A DNA stretch of 64,000 bases from Psococerastis gibbosa (lineage: Eukaryota > Arthropoda > Insecta > Psocodea > Psocidae): NCBI GenBank assembly GCA_963971405.1, contig OZ020487.1, positions 26,707,371-26,771,370 of the forward strand. The letters are read 5' to 3'. The translations under genes and the position numbers were made by a program. Of this stretch, positions 1-10,846 are shown piece after piece (position 1 is the first letter of the stretch; every line of letters begins with the position of its first letter). Below the pieces are notes generated by a model. It made no database searches. It worked only from the letters and a program-made list of their open reading frames with translations, and had not been told where the DNA came from.

Positions 1-47
1 TAAATCTAATGCTAACAGAAATAATACAAATCTTATTTCAATTTCAG

Positions 48-95
48 GTCGTGTCACCATTCGTAGCCCCAACCTTCGTCGCTGGAAGAAAGTGA
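48..95 (+). CDS. Terminal exon of a gene entering from the left, possibly cuticular (partial)
   Basis: A pyrimidine-rich tract ending in TTTCAG (to 47) looks like a splice acceptor, and an AATAAA signal lies at 132-137, so this looks like the last exon of a plus-strand gene. Read in phase 0, as in all the cuticle genes of this window, it gives VVSPFVAPTFVAGRK and stops at 93-95. That V/P/A-rich tail suits a cuticular protein. Read from base 50 it gives a basic tail (RVTIRSPNLRRWKKVKRVV) with its stop at 107-109. The third phase stops at once. I prefer phase 0 because of the neighbours, but the exon is too short to identify the protein. Confidence 0.4.
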   Translation, partial: VVSPFVAPTFVAGRK

Positions 96-131
96 AAAGA
101 GTAGTTTAATGACCATGAATCTCATTTGTTG

Positions 132-137
132 AATAAA
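132..137 (+). terminator. Poly(A) signal AATAAA of the left-edge gene
   Basis: AATAAA lies 37 bases after the phase-0 stop of the left-edge terminal exon, inside a T-rich stretch. The distance is normal for an insect cleavage and polyadenylation signal. Confidence 0.5.
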
Positions 138-354
138 TATTTTATTTTATCATAATTTTAAGATTTTCTCTTACCTTTATGTTTTGATTTTGGCAAATAC
201 TAAGAAAAATAGGAACAATAAATGAATATCAACTGTAGTGCATCTCAAGTGAGTTAAATAATCTAATTAAACAAACAAAATTGAAAATTCCAAAGTTCTA
301 TTGTACATCGGCATACTGATCGTATTCAACGCCAATAACAATCTTTCTGGTTGA

Positions 355-610
355 CCTAGAGTTCTGTATAAGACATAAGATATCGCCAAGGATATTTTTT
401 CCATTTCTGGTGCCACCTGCCACATCATCTCCCACCAATCAGAGCACGCCCTGCTGCAAGGCGCACTGTGATTTGTGAGAAGAAGACGTGTCAATAGCAT
501 GCAGCTCTAATTTGCCGAAGAAGAAGACGTGGTAGGCAGCACCAGAAATGAAATAAAAAATGATGTCTTTGGTGTGAGTGAATGTCCCATTTCTCCTATG
601 TAGAGCTAGG
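355..610. mobile_element. MITE with CCAAT boxes, copy 1
   Basis: The ends form an imperfect inverted repeat: CTAGAGTTCTGTATAAGA at the left and the complement of CTAGCTCTACATAGGAGA at the right. An inner inverted pair (TTTCTGGTGCCACCTGCC against GGCAGCACCAGAAA) follows. The middle carries ACCAATCAGAGCACG and AAGAAGACGTG motifs that recur at 11.2, 17.0 and 58.7 kb. It has no coding capacity, so it is non-autonomous. Its superfamily is not clear. Confidence 0.6.
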
Positions 611-710
611 TCGACCTATAAGTGTAACCAAGAGCCTTCTTGCAGCTTTGCGTGATGTCGGTGTGGTACATGCACGCGTATCGTCAGGGGAGTAGCTATA
701 TAGGGGGTAA

Positions 711-852
711 GGCGGGGTTTCCACATACGTCAATGGTCAATGGTAAATCTGGTTTTGACGTGGTAGCAGACATTTTTAGCATGTCTTAAATGTCTGCTAA
801 AACGTCAATACCACATTTACCATTGACCATTGACGTATGTGGAAACCCCGCC
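711..852. mobile_element. Palindromic (foldback) MITE, copy 1
   Basis: Nearly all of this 142 bp stretch folds on itself. The left arm starts GGCGGGGTTTCCACATACG and the right arm ends with its exact complement. The core holds GTGGTAGCAGACATT against AATGTCTGCTAAAACG. The element is flanked by TAA on both sides. Relatives with the same core but different outer arms lie at 42142, 57975, 58128 and 58199. Confidence 0.85.
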
Positions 853-1412
853 TAAGGAGGGAGCACCCCTCTGCCCATAATTCTTAAAACGCGGAAGTTG
901 ATAATTTGCTTGAGCTCAGCTGGCAAAAACTGTGCTAAAAAAAAAACTAAATAAAGTCGGATTAAAATAATATTGTTCTAATATTTCATTTTTATGTGCT
1001 GGAAGATATTATTAAATAAGTGAAGACGTAGACTATCTACTGAAGTCAACATCAATTTTCGCTGCAAAAATTGGAATAAATACAGAGGTCAAGTTTAACA
1101 CCCTCCACAGAAAGAGATTGAAACCGAAAAGCTTGACACAAAGGCAGCCACTCAGGCAGATATTTCTTTACAGAGTTTTTATTGGAATACATTTAAAATT
1201 CTACTGGACTCTCTTCGTATACGGTATGGGTCAGAGGGATAATGTCACAATGCTTTAAAATTGATCGCAGAACTACTTCAATCAATTTTTTCGTTTCCTA
1301 TGAACAAGAAAAATGTAAAGCTGGAACACGTAAAAAATACAGTACACCTCTTTCATGAAGAAGAACGAAGCGAAGCGCTGCTGAATTGGGTTTCTATTAT
1401 TGTTTCTACTAT

Positions 1413-1602
1413 TTCTATTACTAAGCCAACCTAGCGAAGTTAGAGCTATAAGGCCCTCTATTACACTCAAATAGGAAGGCCCGGGACCGCCTGCTTTACT
1501 TGCCCTCCGAAGCATGGCCAGAAAATGTAGTCAGTGTAGGACTCGAACCAACAACCTTTCGGGTAAAAGTCAGAGTCCGTACCACTACGCTACATGTCCT
1601 GA
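1413..1602 (-). mobile_element. tRNA-Glu-derived SINE, copy A
   Basis: On the minus strand the head reads as a degraded tRNA-Glu: an A-box-like TGTAGCGTAGTGG, an anticodon arm GACTTTTACCCGAAAGG, and a perfect B box GGTTCGAGTCC. The roughly 100 bp body (GAAGCATGGCCAGAAAATG, CTAAGCCAACCTAGCG on the plus strand) is shared with the copies at 11980, 15016, 17322 and 44020. The 3' end is the TTCTATTACTAAG end. Confidence 0.85.
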
Positions 1603-1802
1603 CCAGAATGAATTAGATGTTTTGTTTAATCTGACAGCTGAGCACGAACAAATAATTAATATGAGCGAATTCATAGCTGCTTCGTTGCCACATAAAAAAA
1701 AATGCATAAGCTGGCTAAATTTCTTTCCTGCCTCGTTTAGCAATGAAATAGCGTTCAGCCGGTTAAAAAATATTCAAAAAGCGCTATACGAACGACAGAT
1801 TC

Positions 1803-2881
1803 ACGATTGAAAAATCTTATTCTTATGAAATGCGAAAAATTTTGGTAACATACTCGTATAGTTAAGTTGTGGGCTGATGTAATAGAACGGTGTGTACACA
1901 CATGAATATAATTGCACCAATATACACCGCTCACCTAATCATCTCAGTTATGCTTTTAGTAGGCCTATTTTAATTTTATTATGTTTTTTGTGTTGGAAAA
2001 CTAGACACTCCCCCCCCCCGCCCATCATGCTTTAGCTACTCCCTTGAGTGCTGACAATCGTATAATATGATAAACGAGCCACAATACCCTACAATATTTA
2101 TTTATAAGTGGTGTAGATTGACAATTTATAACGACCATTGACTATAACAAAATAAGGCAAAACCTGACAATTATGTGCCGACACATGCCCATTCACACGA
2201 TAATATCTATCCTTTTATATGATAAATCGCATAAGAAATGCCCGCTCACCTTGATACATTTGATTTACATTGGGCGGCAGTACTTTCCTAGATCAAATAT
2301 TGATGGCAGCTATATATAATTTAATTTTAAATATTAGATCATGAATGAAGGATATTTGGACAGGAGTGTAGGTTGATTCAGGATAAGAAAAGTAGTTCTT
2401 TTCGGATGTTTTCAAAATTTTATTACTTAGACTAGGTTTTCAAATTGTTCGTGAATAAAAACTTTCTTTCGATTTTAATCATCTTATCTAACATTTTGGA
2501 CCACTTTAGACAATTATTTTTATTGCCTCCTTAAAATTCTATGTATAAGCTACAATTTAATTCAATTTAATTCAAATTCGCCGTATTGCTAAAGTGCCTA
2601 CTTCAAAACGCCTATACCATCTATTTAGCCATAAGGGTATGGAAGTGTTGTTTTCTTCAGAGACAACCGAGCGTAAAAACTATAGGTGCAATAGAGAAAA
2701 GAAGATAATAAAAAAACACCCTTTTGGATACAATATCAAATTTCGCAGTATCGACCGTGGAACGTTCAATTACATCACATCCTCTCGAAAAAATGCTCCT
2801 CTACATTTTGAGGTCCATATGTTATATGGGCGTATGACTGTTTAAGAACTTGATTCGCTACAAAAATAGGTAGTGAGGATC
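1803..2881. other. Unassigned AT-rich spacer
   Basis: I see no gene or clear repeat boundary. There is a C-run at about 2009-2019 of the kind found in the G/C-run repeats elsewhere in the window. The longest open frame (2594-2845) has no recognisable composition or motif. Confidence 0.5.
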
Positions 2882-3218
2882 GTTGGTTTGTTTGTTTCTC
2901 AATGCCTACTTACAGCATTTCTGCTTTAAGCAAACCTGTCAGCCTAGCGTGAGTCTGTTTGTTAACTTGAGGCATCATTAGGGGGCAGATTCCTTCGCCT
3001 CAGGGGAGTTGGGGAGTTGACTGACAGGGTGGACCTCTTGATTATAGTGGATTCAGAACCCCTTGGGGAACATAGTAAAGTCACACAATTAAAAAACTCA
3101 CTTAGACTGCTTGGTGTTATAATGTTCTTCCATGTCCCCTGCCAACGCTGTGTACACTGCCACGTTTGCTGGAGTTTTGAACAGACTCTGTTCTGGTGAA
3201 TTCAACTTGGTTGTTGGC
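2882..3218 (-). mobile_element. 5S rRNA-derived SINE, copy 1 (diverged)
   Basis: In minus orientation it starts GCCAACAACCAAGTTGAAT, resembling the start of insect 5S rRNA. It continues through CGTTGGCAGGGGACATGG and ends in a (GTTT)n-complement tail at 2882-2897. It matches the copies at 12908 and 46017 along its length but is more diverged, so it is the oldest of the three. Confidence 0.75.
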
Positions 3219-3726
3219 TCTTTGTGAAAGGAGTTCGATAACTCTAACCAATCGGTGGTAGTGACGGCAACCTACCGTACTTTATGTAGGAATATCAAAA
3301 TGTATAGGAACATTTATTTCTTCTAAGCATCCACATACTGTAAATGGGATGTGACGTGATTGATAGCTTGCAAAAATGATATTTCCTTTGAAATCTGATC
3401 TTGCTAAAAAAATGGATAGTGGGGGTGTGTGGTGGGGCCATATAAATGAATTGTTTTACTGATGAAATATTACTGTAGTAGGTGTGTTTTCGCTGTAGCC
3501 TTGGCCTTTGGCAGTGGGTACTTACGATAGTTAAACTCTCACTTGACTCTTGGCTGTACCACACGCAAAATTCAAAAGTCAGTGGTTAAGATCGTGTAAC
3601 TTATTTCTCGATAGAGGCAAGGCCTGTCAGAGCCTGAAGCAACATGAGAACAAGTTTCCCAGGTTTCTGCGTCAGTGTGGGGGCTTGACAATAGAAAAAA
3701 CGAAATAACGTAATAGTACCCATCTC

Positions 3727-4079
3727 CAGCCCGATCATGGCGATTTGGAATTATTATAATATCGGGGTTTAATTTTTAATACGGCAGAAGTAAGGTATCA
3801 CGTAGCGTTGTTAAAATATTTCAAATATCAAACTAATAATTTTTTATATTGCTTAATAATTGCAGGAAATGCTAATAAACATTAAAATGTACAGGTAGAA
3901 TTTTTAAATATAATAAGAACATTGTGTGTCTAAGGGAGAAGAAACTGACAACTCACCAAAAATATTAATTTATCACTTTGAATTTTCCGTGCATTTTAAA
4001 ATAATATACTCATTTCTTTAAAACAAAATCAATAAACCCCGCTATTATATAATGATGCCATATCGCCATGATCGGGCTG
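3727..4079. mobile_element. TIR element, CAGCCCGATCATGGCGAT family
   Basis: The 353 bp unit begins CAGCCCGATCATGGCGAT and ends with the exact complement, ATCGCCATGATCGGGCTG. Just inside are a second complementary pair: TATCGGGGTTTAA on the left and an AATAAACCCCG type sequence on the right. It has no coding capacity. The ends resemble the shorter elements at 4945 and 61046, so it is probably a related non-autonomous DNA transposon. Confidence 0.7.
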
Positions 4080-4271
4080 CAGCAATATTTTCACTAGCAA
4101 TGAACCATATGTTAGAGAAGTAGGTACGTATAAACATACAATGCAATACAATGCAAATACCGTACTTTAAACCAGAGGCATAAAGTTTTGGAATGATGGC
4201 GGGGGCAAAACTAAGTAGACCTTATGACGTCATCCGGCAGGATAAGGAGAAACTGAAAATATAAGTGCAAA

Positions 4272-4435
4272 ATAGTAGGGTTTTACGCATTTTAATAGTA
4301 GGTAGTAAAGTATAGCTGTAGATTTAAAAAGCTAACAAAGGAATGCTTATCCATATTCATATATCTGCAAGAGGCCTGGGGGTCTCCATGAACCACGACT
4401 TACAATGCTCGAGGCTGGGGGGGGGGGGGCAAGAT
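4272..4435 (+). repeat. Degenerate repeat with TTTTACGCATTTT core and G-run
   Basis: It holds TAGTAGGGTTTTACGCATTT, then a CAAGAGGCCTGGGGGTCTCC segment and a G-run at about 4417-4429. The same order of motifs occurs at 6548, 25925 and 38094. Confidence 0.5.
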
Positions 4436-4872
4436 GGACCGTACCCCGCCAACCTTAAGCACTTTTTTTAAACTACAATATTGTACAGCAATAACAGTTT
4501 AGCTGGTACGGTAGCGGTTAGCTTCAGTTCCTCAAGCTTTGCTGCCTTCTGTCAGTTTTATTCATAATTCTAATTCATAAGCAGACTTTATAAACGAATG
4601 GAGCCTAAAGTCTCCTTTAGTCATCTTATTAGGCCAATAAATCAAAGTGTAAAGTAATTTGAAAGCTAATTGGATTTTTTTTAAAAATAACAGCACTGTT
4701 TAGTTCTGAAATTCTTCGAAGAAGGCAAAACGTTTTGAATTAATAATCAAGAATGATTTATGACGGTTAAATCGGCGCCACCATATAGGCTACGTTACAT
4801 CCTGATTAAGGTATGAGCCCCATGAACTTGTATAGCGTGGCTTTGTAGTCGTATGATATAGGATGTAATAGG

Positions 4873-5320
4873 AGGCGTATAGAAGCCAAAGCGTATATCT
4901 GCAATTTTTTTAAATTTTGAGATAACTGTACCATGGTCTTTCTGCAGCCTAATCGGGGCGATTATAACACCGGTATTTTTTTAATCCCCAGGTAGTAAAA
5001 ATGAAAACAAGATAATTTTGTAATGGAAAGTGCTATTCAAATTTGTTTGTTTACAGTTATAATCCTAGGGTATTTATTTAACCCCGGTATTATAATCGCC
5101 TCGATCAGGCTGCTGAAACACTTGTCTATTTTAGAGTTCAATCAGCATAGCTCTATCGTGCTCAGTTCCTCAATAAAATGCAATTGAAAATCTGTTCATC
5201 AATGAAAAAGGTTAGAGTTTCTTAACTTCAAGTACGTTTATCTCAAAATGAGTTTGACTGCAGTTTGACGCTTGACGGTTGACGTTTGACTGCTACTGAC
5301 GCTTTGGCTTCTATACGCCT
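4873..5320. mobile_element. Foldback element carrying a nested TIR element
   Basis: A perfect inverted repeat (GGCGTATAGAAGCCAAAGCG at the left, its complement ending at 5320) bounds about 448 bp. The complete 168 bp element at 4945-5112 lies inside it. Near the right arm are short TTGACG-type repeats (5258-5300). The outer element therefore predates the inner one. Confidence 0.75.
4945..5112. mobile_element. Nested TIR element, CAGCCTGATCGAGGCG family (short form)
   Basis: The terminal repeats are CAGCCTAATCGGGGCGATTA and the complement of CAGCCTGATCGAGGCGATTA. The interior is one unit with GATAATTTTGTAATGGAAAG and TTTGTTTGTTTACAGTTATA. It is flanked by CTG on both sides, a possible 3 bp duplication. 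The longer copy at 61046 has the interior unit twice. Confidence 0.75.
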
Positions 5321-7299
5321 CAAGGTAGTCAATAGAGTTTTGACTTTGGCAACGTTCTATCGGTGGAACTACGAAAGTCTATGTATTGTTCAAGAAATCG
5401 TATATAAGAGATGTTTTTATGAACTAATCTGATTAAAAAAATGCTTAAGCTCCTTCCATTCTGTCCCCCAAGCTAATGATTCTGTAAAGAGAGACATGGT
5501 ACCGATTATTTTATTAATTAAACGTTTCCTAGATACTCTTTTAATATGAGGTTATTTGTTAGTATCTGTCGTACTGTTATATTACCTCTTCTTACTCGCA
5601 CTCCCAAAAGAATTAATGAAATAATAAACTGTATGCACAGTAATTTACAGTATCGTAAGAACATTTTATGTTACCAATGTTAGGTACTAGTACTACTACT
5701 GTTAGTACTAATTTAGTTAACGTGTTCCTAAAATTACCACATGTTTGAGCAGTGATGCTCGCCTGCAGCTTCCCTTCCTGGACCTTGCGGTGGCCATGAA
5801 CCCTGGGACAGTGATCTTCGGCAACCTCTGCATCCATTGTACTTCCACCAGTGATTGGCTATCAGCCACCGAGGCTACTATCAGTACTATAGTACCTACC
5901 TAGTGATTAGCCATCCTTGTTCATAGATTTGACGTCATGCCATTCGGTGTGTGGGAATTTGAAACTAAGTAGGTACGTAGACTCTAAGGGATTCTCTAAG
6001 ACCTCTATAAGAGATTTCGGGATCCTGAAACGGGATTTGGCACTTTAAAATCCTTTCATGACCCATATAAATACAATAGAGTGTTCTATGCTGTATATGG
6101 TCAGTAAAAGTCCAGTTGATGTAGACTATGAAACGGAAGGTCGAGGTTACATACTCGCCATAAAGGGAAAAAATGAGTAAGGGAAAATAACGAAAGGGAA
6201 AGCGCGGCTGCCAGGCATGTTGCTGACAAATATAGCAGTGGTGGAGGGAGAGAATTCTCTGCAAGAGGTCAAACCTAGACTCTTATTGGGTTGCCGTGAC
6301 ACGGCGTTCTACGTAGATTTTACAGCTTACTGTAAGATTAGGACGCAGCTCCCCTTTCCAGGGGAAAGACACTCTTCTACTCAGAAATTCTTAGAGAATA
6401 GGGGGGGGGGGGGTTCAATCGATAGGGGAATAGTTCTATGAAATGTCGTAATATTATAGCCAATGTAAGTTACTCTACGTCCAAGCATAAGTAACTTATA
6501 AACATTTTAAATATGCCCACCGTGTTATTTCCCTCTGGGAAAAAATGGTGGGGTTTTATGCTTTTTGATAGGGGTAAGGTTTAGATTTTACCAACGAAGA
6601 TTCACATAACTGCAAACAGAGAAAAGTACCTGTTTTAGTGGAAAGAAAATAAATATTAAATTTATATTAAACTATAGTATTGCAGCTTTGCCCTAAGAAC
6701 CCACCAAATGCCAGAAATATTTCCTTGAAGTAAATGCAACCCTCAGAGACAGCTTGGTCCTATTAACAGTAAACACAATTCTTCTTGAGCTTTTTTTTAA
6801 ATTTAATTTCAATCCTACCGATTGCAGTTGCTAAAATTACATTTTTCTGGATGTTGGTGGAAATGGCCCCAAGTTACAGCTCAAGCTGTAAAAATCATGA
6901 GAGTTTGCAAATAAATAAATAAATTTTTTGACCTATGTCATTTGGGAGACTGCTCGGACCGGTCCTTAGGCATGTCGGGGCCGAGTAACTGCCTTGTCCT
7001 GCGGGATGGATCGTGTCCCATTCGTTATAATGCCAATTCGTCGCAATTCTCGTTATACGTAGGGGGCGCGGCCTATATAGTTCTACCCTTTGTGAATTCA
7101 AACAACTTTTTCATCAATATGTAGCCTAGCCAGTTTCGTCCAATTAGAAAATATTGTGCCGAATTTATCTAATTGGACTCGGAAAGATCTGTTTTTGTCT
7201 CCAATTAATATTTTTTTCTTTAATTAGGTCCGGTCTCCCCATGGAATGAAAATTACCGGTTAAGGAATGCTGATGGCACAGCCATCCACCATGGCATTG
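5321..7299. other. Spacer with degenerate repeat relics
   Basis: I see no gene. At 6390-6620 there is a G-run (about 6402-6413) and a GTGGGGTTTTATGCTTTTTG motif of the TTTTACGCATTTTG family. The remaining sequence shows no end structure or coding signal that I can defend. Confidence 0.45.
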
Positions 7300-7358
7300 A
7301 TTCCATTCAATACGTGCTGCCAACCAATCATTGAGATTGTGACCTCAGAAGAAGAACC
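7300..7358 (+). mobile_element. Non-LTR retrotransposon 3' end relic
   Basis: The reading IDSIQYVLPTNH ends in a stop and is followed by GATTGTGACCTC and GAAGAAGAA. The minus-strand relic at 32011 has the matching ELLPTNR, stop and GATTGTAACC. This looks like the extreme 3' end of the same LINE family with its GAA-rich tail. Confidence 0.5.
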
Positions 7359-7782
7359 CTAATGGGTACCTAATTACTCTGACCGGCAGGAGAAAACGCG
7401 GCTGTCGAATACGGCGAGATTCCAGAGCAGTTGCCAAGACAGAAGATCGTCTACCAGTCCCCAGGCAATGCATCACTACGGTAATTACCGGGTCTGGGCT
7501 ACAAAAACATTAACTGTTGAAGCTGTGCATACAGAGCAACTGAGCGGCTGCTTTGTTGAAACTGCGGTGTCACGCGGGAATAATGCTAAGAGGTAATCTT
7601 TCAAGAACTACATCCAAATTCGATGCATGCACGCAAGAATTTGTTCTGTCCACGCCTGACTTTGTGGCAGCCAAGTGCTGGGTTGGAAATATGTTATAAC
7701 CTAAATATGTTGTAGGCCTAATCCAGGCTAATTGCATTATTGCAGTACAATATATGTGTTGTTTCAATGATTGTAGCAGGAA

Positions 7783-7890
7783 GTTGGCCTTCGGGCCGAT
7801 GAGTGGCGTGGTCTGGCGAAGGACAGGATCCGTTGGCGTGGTGTTGTGAATGCGGCCAAAAGTCCCCCAGGGCTGACAGCGCCAACTTAA
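7783..7890 (+). pseudogene. Non-LTR retrotransposon reverse-transcriptase ORF, C-terminal tail
   Basis: An open reading of about 35 codons contains ADEWRGLAKDRIRWRGVVNA and AAKSPPGL before a TAA at 7888-7890. The pattern WR.LAkDR..WR..V..AKSPPGL is typical of the C-terminus of LINE ORF2 proteins. The same ending (WRGIVAAAKSPPGL) is found in the minus-strand relic at 10842-11190, so both come from one family. It is heavily 5' truncated. Confidence 0.7.
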
Positions 7891-9399
7891 GTCAAGCTAA
7901 GTTCAATGATTCTTTATCAAGGCATATTTCCAGTAGTTGTGAATTTATGGACCGTGGATGAACACTCATAAAATTTAACACCAAAATACTTGAGCTATTT
8001 TGAACTTGCCTAGTCGCAAAATGTCAAAGTGCACATTTGATTCTAGAAAATGGCGTAAGCCCATATATTTAACGATGAAATAAATATTCTAGAAATTGTT
8101 CCCTGGAAGGATATATCTACTTGATACCTCGATCTTGAGCGCTCTGACATACGTTTCTTCTGTTGTCGCAATGGCTTGACTGCCTGAATGAGCAGGAACT
8201 AAAAGAGCATTAATAAGAAAAATATTATTTAGTATTTTGAGAAGCATTCTGATGTATAACTTTCTTATAACGTTTTAAAAAATGTGCAATGTTCTTTGTG
8301 AGCAGAGCTACAAAGGCTAGGATTGGTATAGTAATTATGTCGAGTCCAGTCAACCGTCGCCAACATGTTTGCAGATCCAGTTTTCCATCTGGATGAAATG
8401 GTGGCCGACCTTCAAACGTCGTTGAGATTTAATAGGCCATGCCTGGAGTAACGAACCTCTTCTTCCCTTTTTTTTACCTTCTCCTGTAGAGCTGGAGCGC
8501 CGCCAACGAACTCTTTATGCTTGTATCTTGAACAGATGGCTTTCATTTTCATTTATGGACAATTTTATTAGAACATGTTTCAATGTTGTAGCTTGTAAAT
8601 AAAATAATCAAGTCGCATCCAATTCTTTGCTATGTACAATTGATAGAGTTTTTCTTGTCAAGGAAGGGGGAGTCCTAGCACTCGATTTATAGGTGTTTCT
8701 CAATCGGATGCATTCATTAAATCATTTGCATGCGATAAACAGATTTCAAAATATTTTGTTAACTAGAAATGGTCGCATATTTTTGACGAAATTGGGTAAT
8801 TAATATCCCGTTCTGCAGCCAAAACGATATGAATGTGATCAAATTAAAAATTCACAGATAATTCAAGCTTTCTTAAAAAGCAGTGTTTCCCCGACAGATT
8901 TGTGTAAACTATTCTAGAAAATCGGTTTAATGCACATTAACAGGTTTTATAGAAGTATTGATACTTCAGTTGATTAAATTTAAATTTCCTACCCATGAAA
9001 GTTTGTATATTTTATGAATTTTCTATCTGACCACTTTCACTACACTTTCATCAAAAACTCACTTCATGAGTACGCCTACTATACAATTTTGTACTTATCA
9101 TTACTACCTACAAAGTTAAGTTGCATGGCAGATATATAGTACAATAAGTAGGCTCCTGTACAATTCATTTCCCCATGGAAACGGCTTGTGTTACTAGTAC
9201 CTTAACAGACTCATTAACATGCTATGAGCTATTACGAAATTAAAAAATTATTTTTTGACACTAGTCAAAGAAGGGGGATGAATCAAACGATTTTGTGAGG
9301 TCGTAGTATATGTTGTGTAAGTATATAAATAAATAAAAGATTCCTATTGTGGCAATTAATTGGTTGGTAGTTTTTCTAATAATTTGTGAGACTTTCCAC
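7891..9399. other. Unassigned AT-rich spacer
   Basis: I see no gene, RNA gene or bounded repeat in this stretch. The few open frames have no recognisable composition. Confidence 0.45.
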
Positions 9400-9655
9400 A
9401 GATCGAGCATATGATCGGAAAACTGTCGTAACTCCAAACAGGTATTATCTACAATGGAGGCGACTGACGAGGTTGTTTTTCTAAACGAGTATTCATGGCA
9501 TGGTTTGTATGTTTTATCAATCCTTAGAAATAACATACGGGAGAGTAATAGTCTTTTAAAATAAGTAATGTCGTAACTCAACACGGGTACTAACCTACAG
9601 AGGCGACTGAAGAGGTCAATTGGATACATTCATTAAATTGCTTGTATGCAATTAA
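9400..9655 (+). mobile_element. Two fragments of a SINE with a tRNA-like head
   Basis: GTCGTAACTCAACACGGGTA, ACAGAGGCGACTGAAGAGGT and GGATACATTCATTAAATTG at 9566-9655 match the bodies of the copies at 11711, 20870 and 47430. A more diverged fragment of the same body lies at about 9425-9475. Neither keeps the tRNA-like head. Confidence 0.6.
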
Positions 9656-10815
9656 CTTTTAAAAAAATCGATCTATTCCCGCTGTGGCACCTGCTTCTAT
9701 ACAAGATTTAGTTAGATGACCAGAAAGAACTAGGAGAGTTGAGCTGTTGCAGCAGTACCTACTCGTATATATAGAAGATATACGAACATCGAAACTTTTA
9801 CTAAATCTTACCAATATCGCAGGGAAATATTGTTGTACAAATATATATTTAGTAGTATTTTGCCTGTGACAATACATAGCTCCAAAATTATTTTTAATTT
9901 GTACAGATGGTCTGGGTCTTTGTCCAAAAGTAAATTCGCAAATTCTATTCGGCAACGAGGTGGGAAAAGGTGGAATCTATATTTGAAATAGTGGATTAGA
10001 CTGTTTCATTTGCACTAGCTTTTGTTATGTCGCATTTGTTGTTAGCATGTAAGTTTAGTTGTAATATTTTAAATAGTTTTATTATCTTTATAGTTTTGAA
10101 TTAAATAAATTGTTATGGGTACACCTCCTGCTCCCCCCCCCCCCCAATTTAGTATGGCTGTTGTAAGTTAATTTATTGCGTTATAATTTAATCGATACTG
10201 AATAAATTTATTCTATTTTGACCCACAACTACCCCCCCCCCCAAAAAAAAAAGAAAAAAATGGGCTGGATCCGTCATTTAGTTCATGCTGTGGTCATCTT
10301 CTCTAATAAATTCGCACCCGGCACCTAAGTTTCAAATGACCCGAGGATGATGGAGCTCACGGGTGCCCTCCCTCCTTGACTGCAGCTCTGGTTGGAACAA
10401 CAACAATAATAATAATACGTGTTTTAATGGTTGCAAGCGCTCTGAAAGCGAAGAGCGGTTGCACTTGGAAACAAGTGGGCATGTCAGCCACACCCTCCGT
10501 AGCCGAGCGAGCCCGCCAATGTCAACGGGTCACGTCACGAGGCATGTGACGTGGAGCAAGGATGCATTATAGCTGATGACTAAGGGAAAAGTAAAAAAAC
10601 TGTAGCAGGATGTAGCTGACCGCCGTTCTTCCGCGTTTGTGGATAACTTGTCACCTTGGTGTAATTTAATTAAGTCTATTCTAATTAAAGAATAATAAAG
10701 TGTTGTTAATCAGTAGTTCTTATTTTATTCTATAGCATTTCATTATGTGCCTATACTGTAGGTATCATATAGTAGAGTTCTAGAAAGGAAAGGGGGAGTA
10801 CTCGCTCAGGTACTA

Positions 10816-10846
10816 CTTACTTACTTACTCACTTACTTACTTAGGT
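10816..10846. repeat. (ACTT)n microsatellite at a LINE 3' end
   Basis: Tandem ACTT/CTTA units directly adjoin the 3' end of the minus-strand LINE relic. This is what a simple-repeat LINE tail would look like after minus-strand insertion. Confidence 0.7.

Noticed and set aside
1413..1602. Possible functional tRNA-Glu gene
   Set aside because: The acceptor stem is absent, several copies share a long non-tRNA body, and the copies behave as a SINE.
1514..1810. 98-codon open frame with several cysteines (CSQCRTRT...)
   Set aside because: Its first third is the tRNA-Glu SINE read in plus orientation; similar frames start at the same place in other copies (12107, 15112). It is not a zinc-finger gene.
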